A stretch of 64,000 nt of DNA, from the NCBI RefSeq assembly GCF_025602895.1, contig NW_026516233.1:124001-188000 (forward strand), given 5' to 3'. Of the stretch, positions 1-11,281 are shown piece after piece. The position numbers were made by a program, and so were the translations under genes. The DNA is from Polychytrium aggregatum. Taxonomy: Eukaryota > Chytridiomycota > Chytridiomycetes > Polychytriales. The notes under the pieces were generated by a model. The model was not told the origin of the DNA, did no database searches, and saw only the letters and a program-made list of their open reading frames with translations. Every line of letters begins with the position of its first letter. Position 1 is the first letter of the stretch.

Positions 1-51
1 GGAGGCCTGGTCCGAAGCAGAGCAACCTGCGCGTGACCCGGGAGTGCGTAC

Positions 52-184
52 CAAAGCGACAGAGGGCATCCATGATTTCTTGGGCGGTGTTGATGCGAGC
101 CTCGTCGGTGGCGACGGCGACGGCCGGGTTGGGGCCGCCAAACGACGCAAAATCGATGGTGGGTATCTCAGGACTGGAAATCAT
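52..184 (-). CDS. 2-oxoglutarate/Fe(II) dioxygenase-like protein, first exon only (partial)
   Basis: ATG at 184 on the minus strand opens a 44-residue exon. It contains a PTIDFASFGG stretch followed by an amphipathic helix (TAQEIMDALCRFG). This is the pattern of the N-terminal domain of the isopenicillin N synthase-like non-haem dioxygenases, where P-x-I-D-F is followed by a helix ending in C-x-x-x-G-F. The exon stops at a splice donor (GTACGC, from 51 down), and the rest of the gene, including the HxD...H iron site, lies beyond the left edge. Such enzymes use 2-oxoglutarate and O2 to hydroxylate or desaturate small molecules; the substrate cannot be guessed. The family call rests only on this N-terminal motif, so it is moderate. 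Confidence 0.6.
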
Positions 185-1011
185 GACGACGACAAGGACG
201 GGCAGATGGAGAGCAAGGATGGGGGAGGGCAGATGAAAGGCGAGGGTGAGCGGACGGACGGACAGACAGACGGATGGCGAGCAAGAGGCGGGCGGCAACG
301 GGTTGCTTCCGCGGGGATGACACAATCACCGCCCCCGGCGTTTGGCTGGCCGTGGGCGCGGACACTGGATCTGGGGTGTATGGGGGGGAGGGACGATGCA
401 CCGAGACTCAGCGGGACGCAGAGAGAGACAGCAAAGCACACGGGCCATGCCGGGCTCGCCGGACCTGCAGACGCACGTTGCGACCGATAAAGGCCCTTGC
501 GGTTTCAGCGTCCTGTTCGGCTCGCAGGGACGTTCCACAACCAACAGGGTCGTGCGATATCGCCGCGGGGCAGCGGCCATGGCCAACGCGGTCATGAGGG
601 CCAATCTCCGACCATGGGCCCTCCGTTGCACTGCCTGGCTCGCGCGAGTGCGGATACAACGGGATCGGCTCTGGCCTGCGCTTGCCGCCAGCCAACGCAT
701 GCAAGGGCGGTCGTCGCTTCCACCCGACGCAGCGCAACAGCAGAGGGAGGAGCAGCAAGACGGGTGGCAAAGCAAGTTCCAAGCGGATCGAGATGGGCTG
801 GAAACCAAAAACAAAAACCTGTATTGAGAGGAAGGAGAGTATGATACATGGTTTGGAATGGCCAGCAAACGAAGGGCGACGGCGAAAGCGACCCTGGGTA
901 GTGCGTGAGGGACGACTGAGAGCGCAAGACACAACCCTGTGGTGGGAGGAACGGAGGAAGGAGCTTTGGGAGCGGCGTTCAAGAACACAGACATCTCCAC
1001 GATTGTGCTTT
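185..1011. other. Intergenic, no gene seen
   Basis: The stretch lies upstream of the dioxygenase-like gene and downstream of the 1012-2568 gene, both on the minus strand. Open frames on both strands are long because of high GC content, but none has recognisable protein features or exon signals. It should hold the dioxygenase promoter. Confidence 0.5.
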
Positions 1012-2568
1012 CTAGAGCATGACGTCGCTGCGCAGGTTCGTGTTGGCAGTAAAGTTATGGAACAGCTTGAGTTTTCTCAAAAAGTTGCGGCCGCTGCTGG
1101 TGGGATGGTTCTCGAGGTCGTTGGCTGCGGGCCGGGTGGCAGACGAGCCATCAGTATCGTCCTCTTCTGCCACAGCGCCGCTCCGTCGGGAACGAGCGGT
1201 TGTGTGGCGGACTGGGATCACCCGATCTGTCGATTCTGTCGCTATCGATGTCGACGCTAGCGTTGACGTCGACGTTGGGTTTGCTGGCCCGGCTGGGCCT
1301 ATCGGACTGGTCAGGCTGGTGGAGACAATGGCGGCTGTGGCAAGACTCGAGCCGACCTTGGGTTCAGATACCAAGCCAGCCTCGGTGCTGGTCGAAGCAG
1401 CAGGCCCGACAAACTGAGACTCGGTCGGCGGCGTGACCACGAGGATGGGGATCTCGTAGAGCGCCGCTGTTCGCGGGACCGAGCCGCCAATGAAATCCTC
1501 GGCGGTGGCAAAGATCTTGCGCTTTGGAGCCTGCACGGGCTGCGGGACTCTGGCGAGACAGTTGACGGACGATGTCCGCGTGGGCTCGGCCAGGTTCGCT
1601 GTGGTGTCGAATTCTAGAGTGTTGCTGGAGACGCTCACGCGCAGGCGAGAAAGCCGGCGTCCAAGAACCGAGGAAGGGGCAGGCATGGCCGAGACAGCCA
1701 GGGTGGTGGCTGAGGTGGTGGTGATGGAGCTGGAGGTAGTGGTGGATGCAGTCGGGGCGGCCAGGGCGGCGGAGCCATCGGGAGCAGGTGCAGAGACATA
1801 GCGCTCCAGAGCCTGAGCCTCTGCATTGATGCCGACAAGCTCGCGGCGGAAGCGGGCGCTTGAGAGCCGTAGTGCCGGTCGAACCTGGCGGTCGTGGAGA
1901 GTTGTTCGGATCGGAGGAGCATAGATTCGGAAGGCATGTTGCGAGCCCGACTGCCACTCGCCCAGCTCGATGCCGGGATGGACAGCAAGGGCGTGCAGCA
2001 TCAGCGAGATGATGGCACTTCGCTGGTGCACAGGACGCTTGGGTTGGGTCAGCTTGAAGTATGAGATCCGATAGATGAGCCGCTCGGTGTCGAACGGATA
2101 GCGCACCGGGAGGTGGCTCGTGGGCTGTGAAAAGCCATGCTCGGCCAGGAGAATGTCGGAGGCGGAGAAGGGACGCGGGGCGCTGATCGACACTGGATGG
2201 TCGTCGGTCCGGGCGACAGGGGCAGACAGAGTCAGGGGAGTGATCGAGGGCCGCTCGGGAGTCAGCGATCGAGACCGGCGACGGACTCCAACTGGACGGC
2301 CTCGTTCTGGAGCCGCCTGCTCAAGGGCTCCGGGTAGGGATGCTGGCAGAGTCCTGTCCAAGGTCTGCGACGATAGGTCTTGCGATAAGTCTTGCGAGGG
2401 GGAACTGGGGAATGGCAGGTTCATGGCTTTGGATTCAGATTCGGATTCGGATCCAAGCGATTCAGGTTCATCAAAGAGAGTATTGGCCGAGATGAGGACG
2501 ACGGGATGTTGCTTTGACGCCGACAACGGGGCGACGGTTATATAGGCGGAATGGATGCGAGCAGTCAT
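1012..2568 (-). CDS. Disordered protein with conserved YPFD-ER-YR-KL-RP module (local paralogue family, member 1)
   Basis: Single-exon 518-residue protein of unknown function. Most of it is Ser/Thr/Pro/Ala-rich and probably disordered. One ordered-looking module at about residues 157-215 contains RYPFDTERLIYRISYFKL, then KRP, then a hydrophobic helix and VHPGIELGEW. The same module, diverged, occurs in the neighbours at 4991-6151, 9683-11281 and 15229-16107. The chain ends with a short basic-hydrophobic segment (RNFLRKLKLFHNF), echoed at the ends of two relatives. The ATG at 2568 was preferred because the frame is open further upstream only from a TTG, and an AT-rich TATA-like element sits near 2757-2767, followed by a pyrimidine-rich leader. 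The module resembles a short ER-x-IYR-S-x-x-KL motif that I recall from uncharacterised fungal proteins; this was not checked. Confidence 0.65.
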   Translation of the reverse strand: MTARIHSAYITVAPLSASKQHPVVLISANTLFDEPESLGSESESESKAMNLPFPSSPSQDLSQDLSSQTLDRTLPASLPGALEQAAPERGRPVGVRRRSRSLTPERPSITPLTLSAPVARTDDHPVSISAPRPFSASDILLAEHGFSQPTSHLPVRYPFDTERLIYRISYFKLTQPKRPVHQRSAIISLMLHALAVHPGIELGEWQSGSQHAFRIYAPPIRTTLHDRQVRPALRLSSARFRRELVGINAEAQALERYVSAPAPDGSAALAAPTASTTTSSSITTTSATTLAVSAMPAPSSVLGRRLSRLRVSVSSNTLEFDTTANLAEPTRTSSVNCLARVPQPVQAPKRKIFATAEDFIGGSVPRTAALYEIPILVVTPPTESQFVGPAASTSTEAGLVSEPKVGSSLATAAIVSTSLTSPIGPAGPANPTSTSTLASTSIATESTDRVIPVRHTTARSRRSGAVAEEDDTDGSSATRPAANDLENHPTSSGRNFLRKLKLFHNFTANTNLRSDVML

Positions 2569-3287
2569 GACGGGTCGGGACGGGATCGGTGACGTGAAGG
2601 GAGAGGCTTGGGGCTGGACGAAACAACGGGCCGACTTTGACGCAGGCTTGGCGAGGCAGGAAGGCAGACAAGATGCAGCGAATAGGCGAAGGGCGAGGTC
2701 GGCAGGAGGGTCGGGCCGAAAGAGCAATCGGGCATGCCGGAGGGGGGCGAGGTCGGCCTAAATATGGCCGCAGTCCAAAGCACGCAAACGCGCACCGGGT
2801 AGATATGGGCGACGCACGGGCGGCAGGCCAATGGGCCACGGCGATCCAGCGACCTTGTTGGGCGAACGACGGTGACAATGGAGCACAAACGACAAAACGG
2901 ACCCCGGGCAGCATGCGACTGGAGAAGAGATCGCCAGTCGGTGCGGGTTGACGGCGGTTGATGGCGGGTGTTGTCTGACAGGAAGTTTTTGCATGGACGA
3001 CAGTGGATCGTTACGTGGTTGGCAGTGTCTTTACGGCTGGAACGGCTCATCGGCGACAGCCGGGATTGTCAGCTGCTGCCCGTCTGCGATTGCCGGCCGC
3101 TGTTTGTCTGCGATTACGCGGCATGGCATGGCATGAATCAAATCGACATGGCAGTGCCGGTCAGGCTTGCCCCGGAGCCAACCTTGGGCAGAGCACAAAC
3201 GAAATGTGTTGTCAACAAGCGCGGGTGACCAGGAGACAGGGCTGGGCCGGCTGACCAGGAGATGGAGCGAGTGAGCAGCAAGTGTGC

Positions 3288-3320
3288 GGCAATCGTGTGG
3301 CAATCGTGTGGCAATCGTGT
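3288..3320. repeat. 11-bp tandem repeat, 3 copies
   Basis: The unit GGCAATCGTGT is repeated three times exactly in the intergenic region. Confidence 0.85.
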
Positions 3321-3492
3321 GGCAAGCAACCAGCACTGCCCCCCGGACGCGCTGCGGACGCAATCAAATGACTCGATGACCACAACAGCGACGCACGCGG
3401 GCTCGCCAGTCCCACGGGGTGCAGTGCCGGGCCTGGATGATCATGGCGGCTCGATCATGGTGGCGTGGTGGTGTTGGCTTGGGCAGCCCGAT

Positions 3493-3550
3493 CATGTCGG
3501 CTTGGCCATGTCGGCGTGGCCATGTCGGCTTGGGCCATGTTGGTCTGGCC
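3493..3550. repeat. Degenerate 14-bp tandem repeat
   Basis: About four imperfect copies of CATGTCGGCTTGGC, an intergenic minisatellite. Confidence 0.7.
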
Positions 3551-4906
3551 AGCGCGTCGGGTATCATCGCTCGGCTTGGGCGGCACACGCTCGCACGCCA
3601 CCTGGCCGTGTGCTGCCTTTGGCGCTCCAGCCTATCGCTCCAGCACGCCGTCGCCATGCCGGCTGACGGGATCGGGTCATTGGCCGCTCTTGCCCTCGAG
3701 TGCTGTTGCCCGGTGGCATGCAAGCTCGAGGTCGGATTTTGTGTCTCTCCCAGCAGCCAAGATCTGGCCTGTGGACTGGCATGTGGACTGGCAGTGGATT
3801 GCCAAGACCGACAGCGCAGGGCTGGTGAGGCTGAAGCAATCTTGGCAGCCGGCCGCATAGGATTTGCCGTTCACGCGCTTGTCTTGGCGGGCTGGATCGA
3901 GGCTGAAACCAAGACCGAGATCGAGACCTGCAACGAGACCGAGATCGCTCATGAAACCAAATCTGGTTGCCTCGTTTTGCCCGTGCGAGCCCGGCTGCAT
4001 CGTGGGCAGAGCGGGAAGCATCCTCCTGCCCTCTCAGACCCACCCAGCCGATCGCCACGCGAGAGATTTCTTCGAAACGGACACTCGGCTGCTTGCTCCC
4101 TCGGCGCCGCCGCTGAAACACAGGCTCGCTGGCGCTGGGTATCACTGCTGGGGCTGGGTATCTGGCCTTGCGGGCTCTCCGCTGGCAGTCTCGCAGGCGC
4201 GCGGCTGCCTCGCACATGTCGCACCACATCGCACCACGTTGCACATGCTACGTGTGCAAGGTGGCCAAGCGGCGAGAAAAACGCAAGAGTCCTTGGGGCT
4301 GAACAGCGGGCTGCCTGTGCGACGGCCTCTCCATACAACCGATGCCATGATCGCAGCAGGCGGCTGTTTCGCCCAATCGGCCGCTGCGCTCGCGTGGGAC
4401 AGATCCACCAGCCCAGGCTCCACGCCGAGAACGACGACGATGCCGAGGTGGTACCGAGAGGGCGATGCCGAGGTGGTACCGAGACAGAAAAATGTAAACC
4501 CGCCGCTGACAATTGCGAGGCAGAGTTGCCTGCTTGGCAATTGCTCTCTGACACTTGCTTGGTAATTGCTGCTTGGCACTCGCCCTCTGCCAGACACTCG
4601 ACACTTCATACCTGGTACTCGACACTGAGCACTCGGCGCTGGCCATTTGTTGCTCGGTGCTGGCGGCCTGGCAGAACGGATACCGTCGGCGAGGGGCGGG
4701 GACGACGACCGGCGACGCAATGCTTTGCCCTCGCTGCGGTGGCGGCGGCGTGACTCTGCCTTTGCTGCGATAGCATGGCCCCGTTTGGCCCCGTTTGGCC
4801 CCGTTTCGGTCCTGTGCCGCTCTGTGCCGCCCCCTGCTTCGGCTGTATCCCCATCGATTTTTTTCTGTGCTTTGCGCGGCCAACCGGACACCTCCCTCAC
4901 CCCCCC

Positions 4907-4913
4907 ATAAATA
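4907..4913 (+). promoter_or_regulatory. TATA box of the 4991-6151 gene
   Basis: ATAAATA in GC-rich surroundings, followed by a C/T-rich leader and the ATG at 4991, 78 bp downstream. It argues for this ATG over upstream in-frame codons. Confidence 0.55.
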
Positions 4914-4990
4914 CGATCGCTCCTCCGCCCTGCTGCCTCAACCCACTTTTGCTTCCCACCCTCCCTGATCCTGATTCTCTGGGGCCCCCA

Positions 4991-6151
4991 ATGCAACCTG
5001 CCACTGTTTCAGACTATACGAGCTCATACCTGCTTCAGCAGGACGATGCCGTGTTGCCCGCTTATGTTCCGGCCCACATTCCATCGGCCGCTCCACTCCT
5101 GAGTCGGTTTAACGCCCAGCTCGAGCGGTACATGTACCAGCTTTCCTACTACAGACTCTATCAGTCCAATCGCCCCATGACCCACTCGGTCAACATCCGC
5201 GCCATGGTCATCCGCCTGCTGGCGGTGCACCCTGGTGTGCATCTGATCCATCCATTCGACAACCTGCCCACCTTCAAGCGGCTATACGAATCGCCCTCCA
5301 GATCGACGCTGGATGGCTGCTTCGTTACTCGCTGTGATCACAAATCGGCGCAGGCCGCCCGCATCCGCAACAGGAGCCTCAACCGCACTCCCACCCCGAA
5401 GCGCATGCACCCGCTGGCCTTTGCCCTCCCGATCGAGAACCAAACTTGCAACAACGACTCTGCCGACGACGACAGCGAGATGACCATCGTGTCTCCCACG
5501 CTCCCCTCGCGGCCCGCTTCGCCTGAGCCGGCACTGTCGACGACCTGCTCGCCGGCATCGGTTTACTCGTCCGAGTCGTGCTCGTCCGAGCCCATGTCCT
5601 CCCCCGAATACTTTGCCTCCTTCGAGTCGGACTGCTCACCAGAGTCGTCCGCACCCTCATCGCCGTCGTCCATCGACTCGTGCGAGTCCGCCGTCGACGC
5701 ACTTGTTCCTGCCGAGCCCGCAATGCTCCTGTCCGCCAGCATCGACCCCGCCACATTCCTGATCGCCCCGGACAGTCCTCTCGCGGCGGACTCCCTGCCG
5801 GCCTTTTCGCATTCCTCGGACTCCACCGCCACCAGGATCGAGCCTCTTCCGCCCATCGGCCGCCTCGATTGCCCCGACCGGCCGCCAACACCTCCGCCGC
5901 CTGCGCCCAGCTGCCCGATAGACACGTCCCGGCTCATTGCCGAGGCCATGACGGCTCTGAATCTAACCATCGACCAGACCGGCTGGCGGAGCGACCTGTC
6001 TCTGCGTGGGCCTGGGACTGCGGCCTCGCCAAAGAAGGACAAGAAGCCGGCGTCGACGCCGTCGCTGTCCTCGGTTGTCGAGCGCAAGTTCAAGTGCATC
6101 TCGTCGTACCTCAAGTCCCGGACCGATCCGATTGCTGTCTTGAGCACCTAA
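4991..6151 (+). CDS. Disordered protein with YR-KL-RP module (paralogue family, member 2)
   Basis: Single-exon 386-residue protein of unknown function. The conserved module lies near the N-terminus, about residues 40-100: QLERYMYQLSYYRL, then NRP, then a hydrophobic helix and VHPGVHLI. The rest is dominated by Ser/Pro/Glu/Asp, with a long SSP/SES-rich middle (about 165-260). The C-terminus has a basic-hydrophobic tail (ERKFKCISSYLKSR) similar in character to the tails of members 1 and 3. It is transcribed away from member 1. The start follows the TATA box at 4907; the upstream in-frame extension would lie across that box and was rejected. Function unknown; a scaffold or regulatory role is only a guess from the disordered build. 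Confidence 0.7.
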   Translation: MQPATVSDYTSSYLLQQDDAVLPAYVPAHIPSAAPLLSRFNAQLERYMYQLSYYRLYQSNRPMTHSVNIRAMVIRLLAVHPGVHLIHPFDNLPTFKRLYESPSRSTLDGCFVTRCDHKSAQAARIRNRSLNRTPTPKRMHPLAFALPIENQTCNNDSADDDSEMTIVSPTLPSRPASPEPALSTTCSPASVYSSESCSSEPMSSPEYFASFESDCSPESSAPSSPSSIDSCESAVDALVPAEPAMLLSASIDPATFLIAPDSPLAADSLPAFSHSSDSTATRIEPLPPIGRLDCPDRPPTPPPPAPSCPIDTSRLIAEAMTALNLTIDQTGWRSDLSLRGPGTAASPKKDKKPASTPSLSSVVERKFKCISSYLKSRTDPIAVLST

Positions 6152-8556
6152 GTGCGTCTGGCCCGCCGATCCCGGCGCCTCACCAGTTTCCCCCCCTCCT
6201 CTCCCCTGAACCTGACGAATTGTAATTTGCCTCAGCTCTCATCCTCTCGCCCTTTCCATCATCGCTGCATCATCCCTCATACTACATGTAATCTTAATGG
6301 TCGAGTTCAGGTTCCTTGGAGGGGCACAAAACCCCACACTCCCTTTCCCCACTGGCACATTTGTGTCGTTCGGTATGCCCCGCGGTGCTCGGACATCTAT
6401 CCCCACCCTCGCTCACATCCTCAAGCCCAGGGGAGGAGGATACATTCCAAATAACAACAGCACGCGCTCATGCCTTTTGCCATCTATCCGACAATTGCGT
6501 CCGCCTCATATCTGTACTTGCCCCGTCTGTATCGCCGCCGGTCACGCCCATGCGCTTGCGCTTGCGTTGCCCGGCACCCTTTGTATCATTATCATTGAGC
6601 AAAGAAATACCCAAGGAAGCCTTTCACGAGGTTTCCTTCTGTCGACACCATTATCGTTGTTTTTGGTCCTGCCTCAGCCGTGCCCTGCCTTCGGTGTGCC
6701 CTGTATCTCCCACCGCCGATCTGTACTGCTTCTGTGATCCTCGCCGATGTCGGCGATTGGCATCCACCACCACCCACCACCACCACTGCCGCTGCCACAG
6801 GATGTCGATGAAGGAGAGCAAAAAATGTGAATACAGAGTTCCCTCCCTGGTTGCTGAGCACCACAAAGTTGATCAGGTTCCGGAGAGTGTATGTGCATGC
6901 GGTGGATGGATGAACGGCGGTGGTAGTGGTGGTGGCTTATCATGTTGCGGTGACGGACGTTCTTTGGATGGACACTCGACCACCTTTTGGATGGACGTTT
7001 GGTCGCCCTGGATGGACAGACCGAGCACGTCCCTGCACGGGCTTGTCCCTGGGCGGACATGCGGGGTCATTCGAGACAGCGGCATGGGTCGCCGCCGCGG
7101 TTGTGTTGGTCCCGTTGGACAGAAACATGTTTCCTTGGACGAACATGTCCTCACCAACCCAACGAATGCGCACCAGGGGAGACGCACCAAGCGGACAGAC
7201 GTACAGACGGGCGGGCTGCTACTGCAATCCAAGAGCCCTCATGGCCAGCCAGGGATCGGCCTTGGCCAGTGGGATGGATCTGAGCGGCGTGCGGTTGCCC
7301 GCAGGGCCGGACAGTCCATGGGCATTTTGCCAACACCAACAGCCATTCCACCTCGCCTCCGTCTTGAGATTGGGCCTGCAGATAGCTTGACCGGGCATTG
7401 CCCAGGCGGGCTCGTGCTGGCTCGTGCTGGCTCGCCCGCCTGTCCCTCTCTCCCGCAGGCTTCCAAAGCCGCAGCCGGGCCGATTTCGCAGCGGATCCTG
7501 GAAACCCACGTCGCATGTGCCGACGACTGCGGAGGCCTTGTTGGATGCCCTTGGCGATCATGTCTTGGCCGACGCGTGGCTTCTTGGCTGGGGTCGTCCG
7601 CAAAGCTGGGCGGCGGAGATCTTTGGGGGGGAGAGCGGAAGGAGGCCCTCAGACCGACACCCCCCGTCTTGGCCGGCGATGCGGCACGATGCGGCGATGA
7701 TGCCACCAGCGCATCTCCCCTCCGGTTCAGGCTGGGATTGGCTTGGCTCCCATTTGAAATGTGTCGAGGGACGGGCGGGATTTGCAAACTCCAGGAACAA
7801 CCTCCCTTGCGTCTTGTCCTTTTTTCCTTCACTCCTTCTCCCCGCCCCTGACATCAGAGCGTGCTTCGGTCTCGGGTACCGCCCAGAAGGGTTTGCCATG
7901 GGGAAGGAGAGGAGCAAGAAGCACCCGGCTGTAACGAGCGGGCTGTCCTGGCAGGATGCCTGGAGGCTGCTACCGACACTGTTACTGACATTGTTCTGGA
8001 CACTGTCGCTTGCTGCTTGTGCTTGTGCTTACGCCTGCTGCTCCTTGCAGACATACATGTTCGAGTTCGAGGAAAGCCGCTGGTCTCCGATTCGGCTGAG
8101 CAACGGCCTGGCCGACTTGGCCAGCCCATCGGCCAACTGGTAACCATGCCATCGGTGCACGCGGCTGGGAGGTCGAGATTGCTCTGGGCGGAGGGCGGAG
8201 GCATGTTGGACGAGCGGGGGGGGATCGGGCTGAGGGAGGAAACGGTGCTGGACATGCCCCCGAAGTGGAGGAGCCGAGAGCGAGCCGAATGGTTCGGCGC
8301 TGTCGCCATCGGCGAAAGGAGCGAGTCTCGAAAGCAGGTCATGCGTCCAGTGCTGCTGGCTGGGTTTGGCATCGACGAACAGTCCAGAGCTGTGTCTGCC
8401 GACGGCAGGCCGCACCGGGTTGCGAACACATGCACCCCGGTGTCCAGCAACGGCAACGACAACGGCGACTCGGTGTGATGGAGAGTGACATGGGACGGAA
8501 TAACGGTGCAGAGCACCAGCATCGGACCTTCCAACCCAGAATGCACACTGGAATTT

Positions 8557-8629
8557 ACATCCGGAAGGACATCCGGAATTTACACCTGGAATGCACATCC
8601 AGAAGGACATCCGGAAGGACATCTGGAGG
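8557..8629. repeat. Imperfect 12-bp tandem repeat
   Basis: About five variants of AAGGACATCCGG, some separated by a related spacer. Confidence 0.7.
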
Positions 8630-8918
8630 GCAAGTGCATGTCTCTCGCCACAACATGCGCGATCGATCGCCCACAGATCCACTCAGATCGCACAAGCCCC
8701 AAGACATCATCGCACAAGTCCAACAACATGATCGCAACGTCGTTATCGCAGATCCAAAAACAGGCCCACCCCGATCCTCGACGACCTTTGCACATGTTAC
8801 ATCGAGACTGTCCCAGCGCCGCCGCGATCCCCCCCCCAATGCATGCCCGGGTGAATGCGACTTTGGCGATTGCAACATGGGTGGTTGCGTTTCGAGGACG
8901 ACGGCCGCTCGCCCGCTT

Positions 8919-8976
8919 TCTTGCCCACTTGTTCTTGTCCACTTGTTCTTGCCCACTTGTTCTTGCCGCCCGCTCT
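8919..8976. repeat. 14-15-bp tandem repeat
   Basis: Successive copies of TTCTTGCCCACTTG with single-base changes. Confidence 0.75.
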
Positions 8977-9005
8977 GCCATCCGCTCTGCCATCCGCTCT
9001 GCCAT
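8969..9005. repeat. 12-bp tandem repeat, 3 copies
   Basis: CCGCTCTGCCAT is repeated three times, directly after the preceding array. Confidence 0.8.
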
Positions 9006-9240
9006 CGCCCAACCATCCGCCCAACCAACCACCGCCCGACTCGTCGCTGTACACACACCGGCACACCCAGCCCGCTCTTCGGCCGCCACGATCCGCCAGT
9101 GCCCTCGTGGTCGGATGGCCAGCCTCCCCCACCACCACCTTTGATTGCCGGCCTCTCCGGTCCCCTGCGCTCCCGCCCATTGCCCCCGCTGGGCGGTCCT
9201 GGCGATGCCAATGGCGATGGCGCTGCCGACCTCCGTCCCA

Positions 9241-9247
9241 TTTATAA
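9241..9247 (+). promoter_or_regulatory. TATA box of the 9683-11281 gene
   Basis: TTTATAA in GC-rich DNA, followed by about 400 bp of C/T-rich leader before the chosen ATG. The long leader could hide a 5' UTR intron or an upstream start. Confidence 0.5.
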
Positions 9248-9682
9248 GGCTGCCCTTGTTGCCCTTGGCCCGCGGCCTGCTGTCCAGCTGCCTTGGGGTT
9301 GATCCTGCGCGGGTCCGACCTTTGCTTTCGCTTGCAAATCCGACCCTATTCTCTCTTCCCCGCTGCGACCCGCAGTCCTGAGCCCAGCACCCTTATCAAC
9401 ACCTGCCATCTCGGGGCCTTCCGCTATTCCCTCCTGCCTGGCTCGATCGTCCCCCCTCCTCTCCCACTCTCGACCCAACTCGATCGCCCTCAGACCCGAT
9501 CCTTCTCCAGCCCGACTACTCAACTCCCCCCGGTCGTCCCTTGGCCCTGTTTCCATTTGAACTACCGGCAATCTCATCCGCCGCCGCTGTTGCTGTTCGC
9601 GATCGTCATTTGCCACAATCGTCTGGCTTTGTGCATATCTACGCTTACGAGTACCTTCACGCCGTCGCCTTCCTGCCAAGCC

Positions 9683-11281
9683 ATGGGTTATCTGGACCTT
9701 GGCGACTCGTACTATGTCGCCCAAAAAATCAACTGCAGCGAGGTACTTGGCCTGCTGCCGGCTAGCCAGACCTCCCTCAGTTCGTGCATCCACGTCTACG
9801 TCCCCGATCGCCCACAAGAGTCCCAGCCTGCATCCATGTACAAATATCCTGCCCGCAGCCGTCCGACCCAAACCCAGCACTTGAGCCTGGAGCGACGCAG
9901 CAAGCACCGCCCGGTCTCCTCACCTGCTCTTGCGCATTCCTCGTCCAATCCGACAATGGCCACAGCCCGCGAACGCTCTGCTACTGCTGCTGCCGCTGCT
10001 GCCGCCGCCGCTGCTGGCTTCTCCGGCGCCGATGGCGGTGGTATGCGCTCAAGGTCGCTGTCGCTCGAGAGTCCTCTCATCCAGCGAGGCCACAGCAGCA
10101 GCTCGGTCGGCAGCTCGGTCGGCAGCTCGGTCGGCAGCTCCACAGCCTCCGCGTATCATTGTGCTGCCGCTTCCGTCTCCGCCACAACCTGTTCCTCGGC
10201 TGTGGCCCATCCAACCTCCGCCCCACGCTCGCCTGTGTCTCCTTCCTCGGCGTATTCGGCCAGCGAGCCCTTCCCGGTTGAGCTCCTCTACCGACCGCAC
10301 TCGGCCTGCAATGGCCGAGAGCTCGCCGCCATGTGTCTCGATCGTGGCCATGCCGATGGTCTACCCCGCCGCTATCCCTTCGATGTCGAGCGCCAGCTCT
10401 ATCGGCGCTCGTTCATGAAGCTGACCGAGGTCGGGCGGCCCCTGCACCATCGCGCCGTCATCACCTCCTTCATGCTCTACATGTTCATCATCCACGCCGG
10501 TATCGAGGTTGGCGAGTGGCCTGCCGAAATCCTGGACACTCGCACCTTCTACCCTTGCCCTCGCACCGCCAGCAACGGCCACCCCATCCTTCCCAAGGCC
10601 AGACAGAGGAGCACCCCCCGGCGGCATCCCTTCCGGAAGCGCCCGTCGCCTCTGCGGAATGTCAGTGTCGGCCTTGACCTCAACCATGACTTTGACCTCG
10701 ATCGCGATGCCGCCGCCGGCGTTGCGACCCCGTCCAAGAACGGCACCGGCTTGCCGAGCCAGGACAACTGGAGCCCGATCGAGTTCATTACCGACTTTTA
10801 CGACTTTCCGGACCGACCGTTGTCGCCACTGCCAACCGAGATCGACGCCGAGCACAACGCCTACGGCCTGCCGCCGCTGTCATTCTCCTTCGCCGATCTC
10901 CCGTCCAGCCCCGCCATGCACCACCTCCCGACCAGTCCGACCAGTCCGACCAGCCCAACCCATCCGCTCGCCTCATCGCCTGGTCTCAAGCGCCTGCTTC
11001 CTCGGTCGACCCACTTCCGCCACGTCTTTCTGGACGAGCCCGCGACCAAAGGCAGCGGCCAGCGTGGCAAGTCCTCGGCCGTCGATAAACGATTCTCCTT
11101 GGACTCCAAGTTGTCGAGCTCCACAAAGTCCTCAAAGTCGTCCTCCGCCGCGGCCGACTCGGCTTGCCGGGGTCAAAAGATCAAGGACATCAAAAACGAG
11201 ACGCGGCAGAAGCTCCATCGGATCAGCATGAAGTTCAACTCGTTTTGGACGGGGTCCAAATCCCTCAAGGTCTCGGCGTAG
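9683..11281 (+). CDS. Disordered protein with YPFD-ER-YR-KL-RP module (paralogue family, member 3)
   Basis: Single-exon protein of 532 residues from the ATG at 9683 (MGYLDLGDSYY). A downstream ATG at 9956 is possible, and the frame is also open upstream but only from a TTG. An Ala run near residue 100 and Ser-rich segments precede the module at about 230-290: RYPFDVERQLYRRSFMKL, then VGRPLHHR, then a hydrophobic helix and HAGIEVGEW. This is the closest match to member 1. Downstream come Ser/Pro-rich stretches, including SPTSPTSPT-type repeats, and a basic-hydrophobic C-terminus (RQKLHRISMKFNSFW). Function unknown. Shared module, shared tail and proximity support origin by duplication. Confidence 0.65.
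   Translation: MGYLDLGDSYYVAQKINCSEVLGLLPASQTSLSSCIHVYVPDRPQESQPASMYKYPARSRPTQTQHLSLERRSKHRPVSSPALAHSSSNPTMATARERSATAAAAAAAAAAGFSGADGGGMRSRSLSLESPLIQRGHSSSSVGSSVGSSVGSSTASAYHCAAASVSATTCSSAVAHPTSAPRSPVSPSSAYSASEPFPVELLYRPHSACNGRELAAMCLDRGHADGLPRRYPFDVERQLYRRSFMKLTEVGRPLHHRAVITSFMLYMFIIHAGIEVGEWPAEILDTRTFYPCPRTASNGHPILPKARQRSTPRRHPFRKRPSPLRNVSVGLDLNHDFDLDRDAAAGVATPSKNGTGLPSQDNWSPIEFITDFYDFPDRPLSPLPTEIDAEHNAYGLPPLSFSFADLPSSPAMHHLPTSPTSPTSPTHPLASSPGLKRLLPRSTHFRHVFLDEPATKGSGQRGKSSAVDKRFSLDSKLSSSTKSSKSSSAAADSACRGQKIKDIKNETRQKLHRISMKFNSFWTGSKSLKVSA

Larger units (their letters stand above)
2569..4990. other. Divergent intergenic region with short tandem repeats
   Basis: The region separates the divergently transcribed paralogues at 1012-2568 and 4991-6151. 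It contains an 11-bp triplication near 3288-3320 and a degenerate 14-bp array near 3493-3550. Long open frames here lack ATG-led, protein-like composition, and no gene is supported. Confidence 0.5.
6152..9682. other. Long gene-poor stretch with minisatellites
   Basis: 3.5 kb between two plus-strand paralogues. No open frame shows recognisable domains or exon structure. It contains short tandem arrays near 8557-8629, 8919-8976 and 8969-9005. The right end holds the TATA box and leader of the 9683-11281 gene. A small unrecognised gene cannot be excluded. Confidence 0.45.

Noticed and set aside
326-1000. Open frames on both strands downstream of the dioxygenase-like exon
   Set aside because: Composition follows GC-driven frame openness; no domains or splice logic.
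3419-4753. 444-codon plus-strand frame
   Set aside because: Starts with a non-ATG codon, rich in Cys/Trp/His/Arg in a non-protein-like way, and overlaps repeats and the promoter of the 4991 gene.
6316-7851. 511-codon plus-strand frame
   Set aside because: Opens with TTG and has no recognisable features; likely chance in GC-rich DNA.
9293-9682. Upstream extension of the 9683-11281 protein
   Set aside because: Opens with TTG only and reads as C/T-rich leader after the TATA box.
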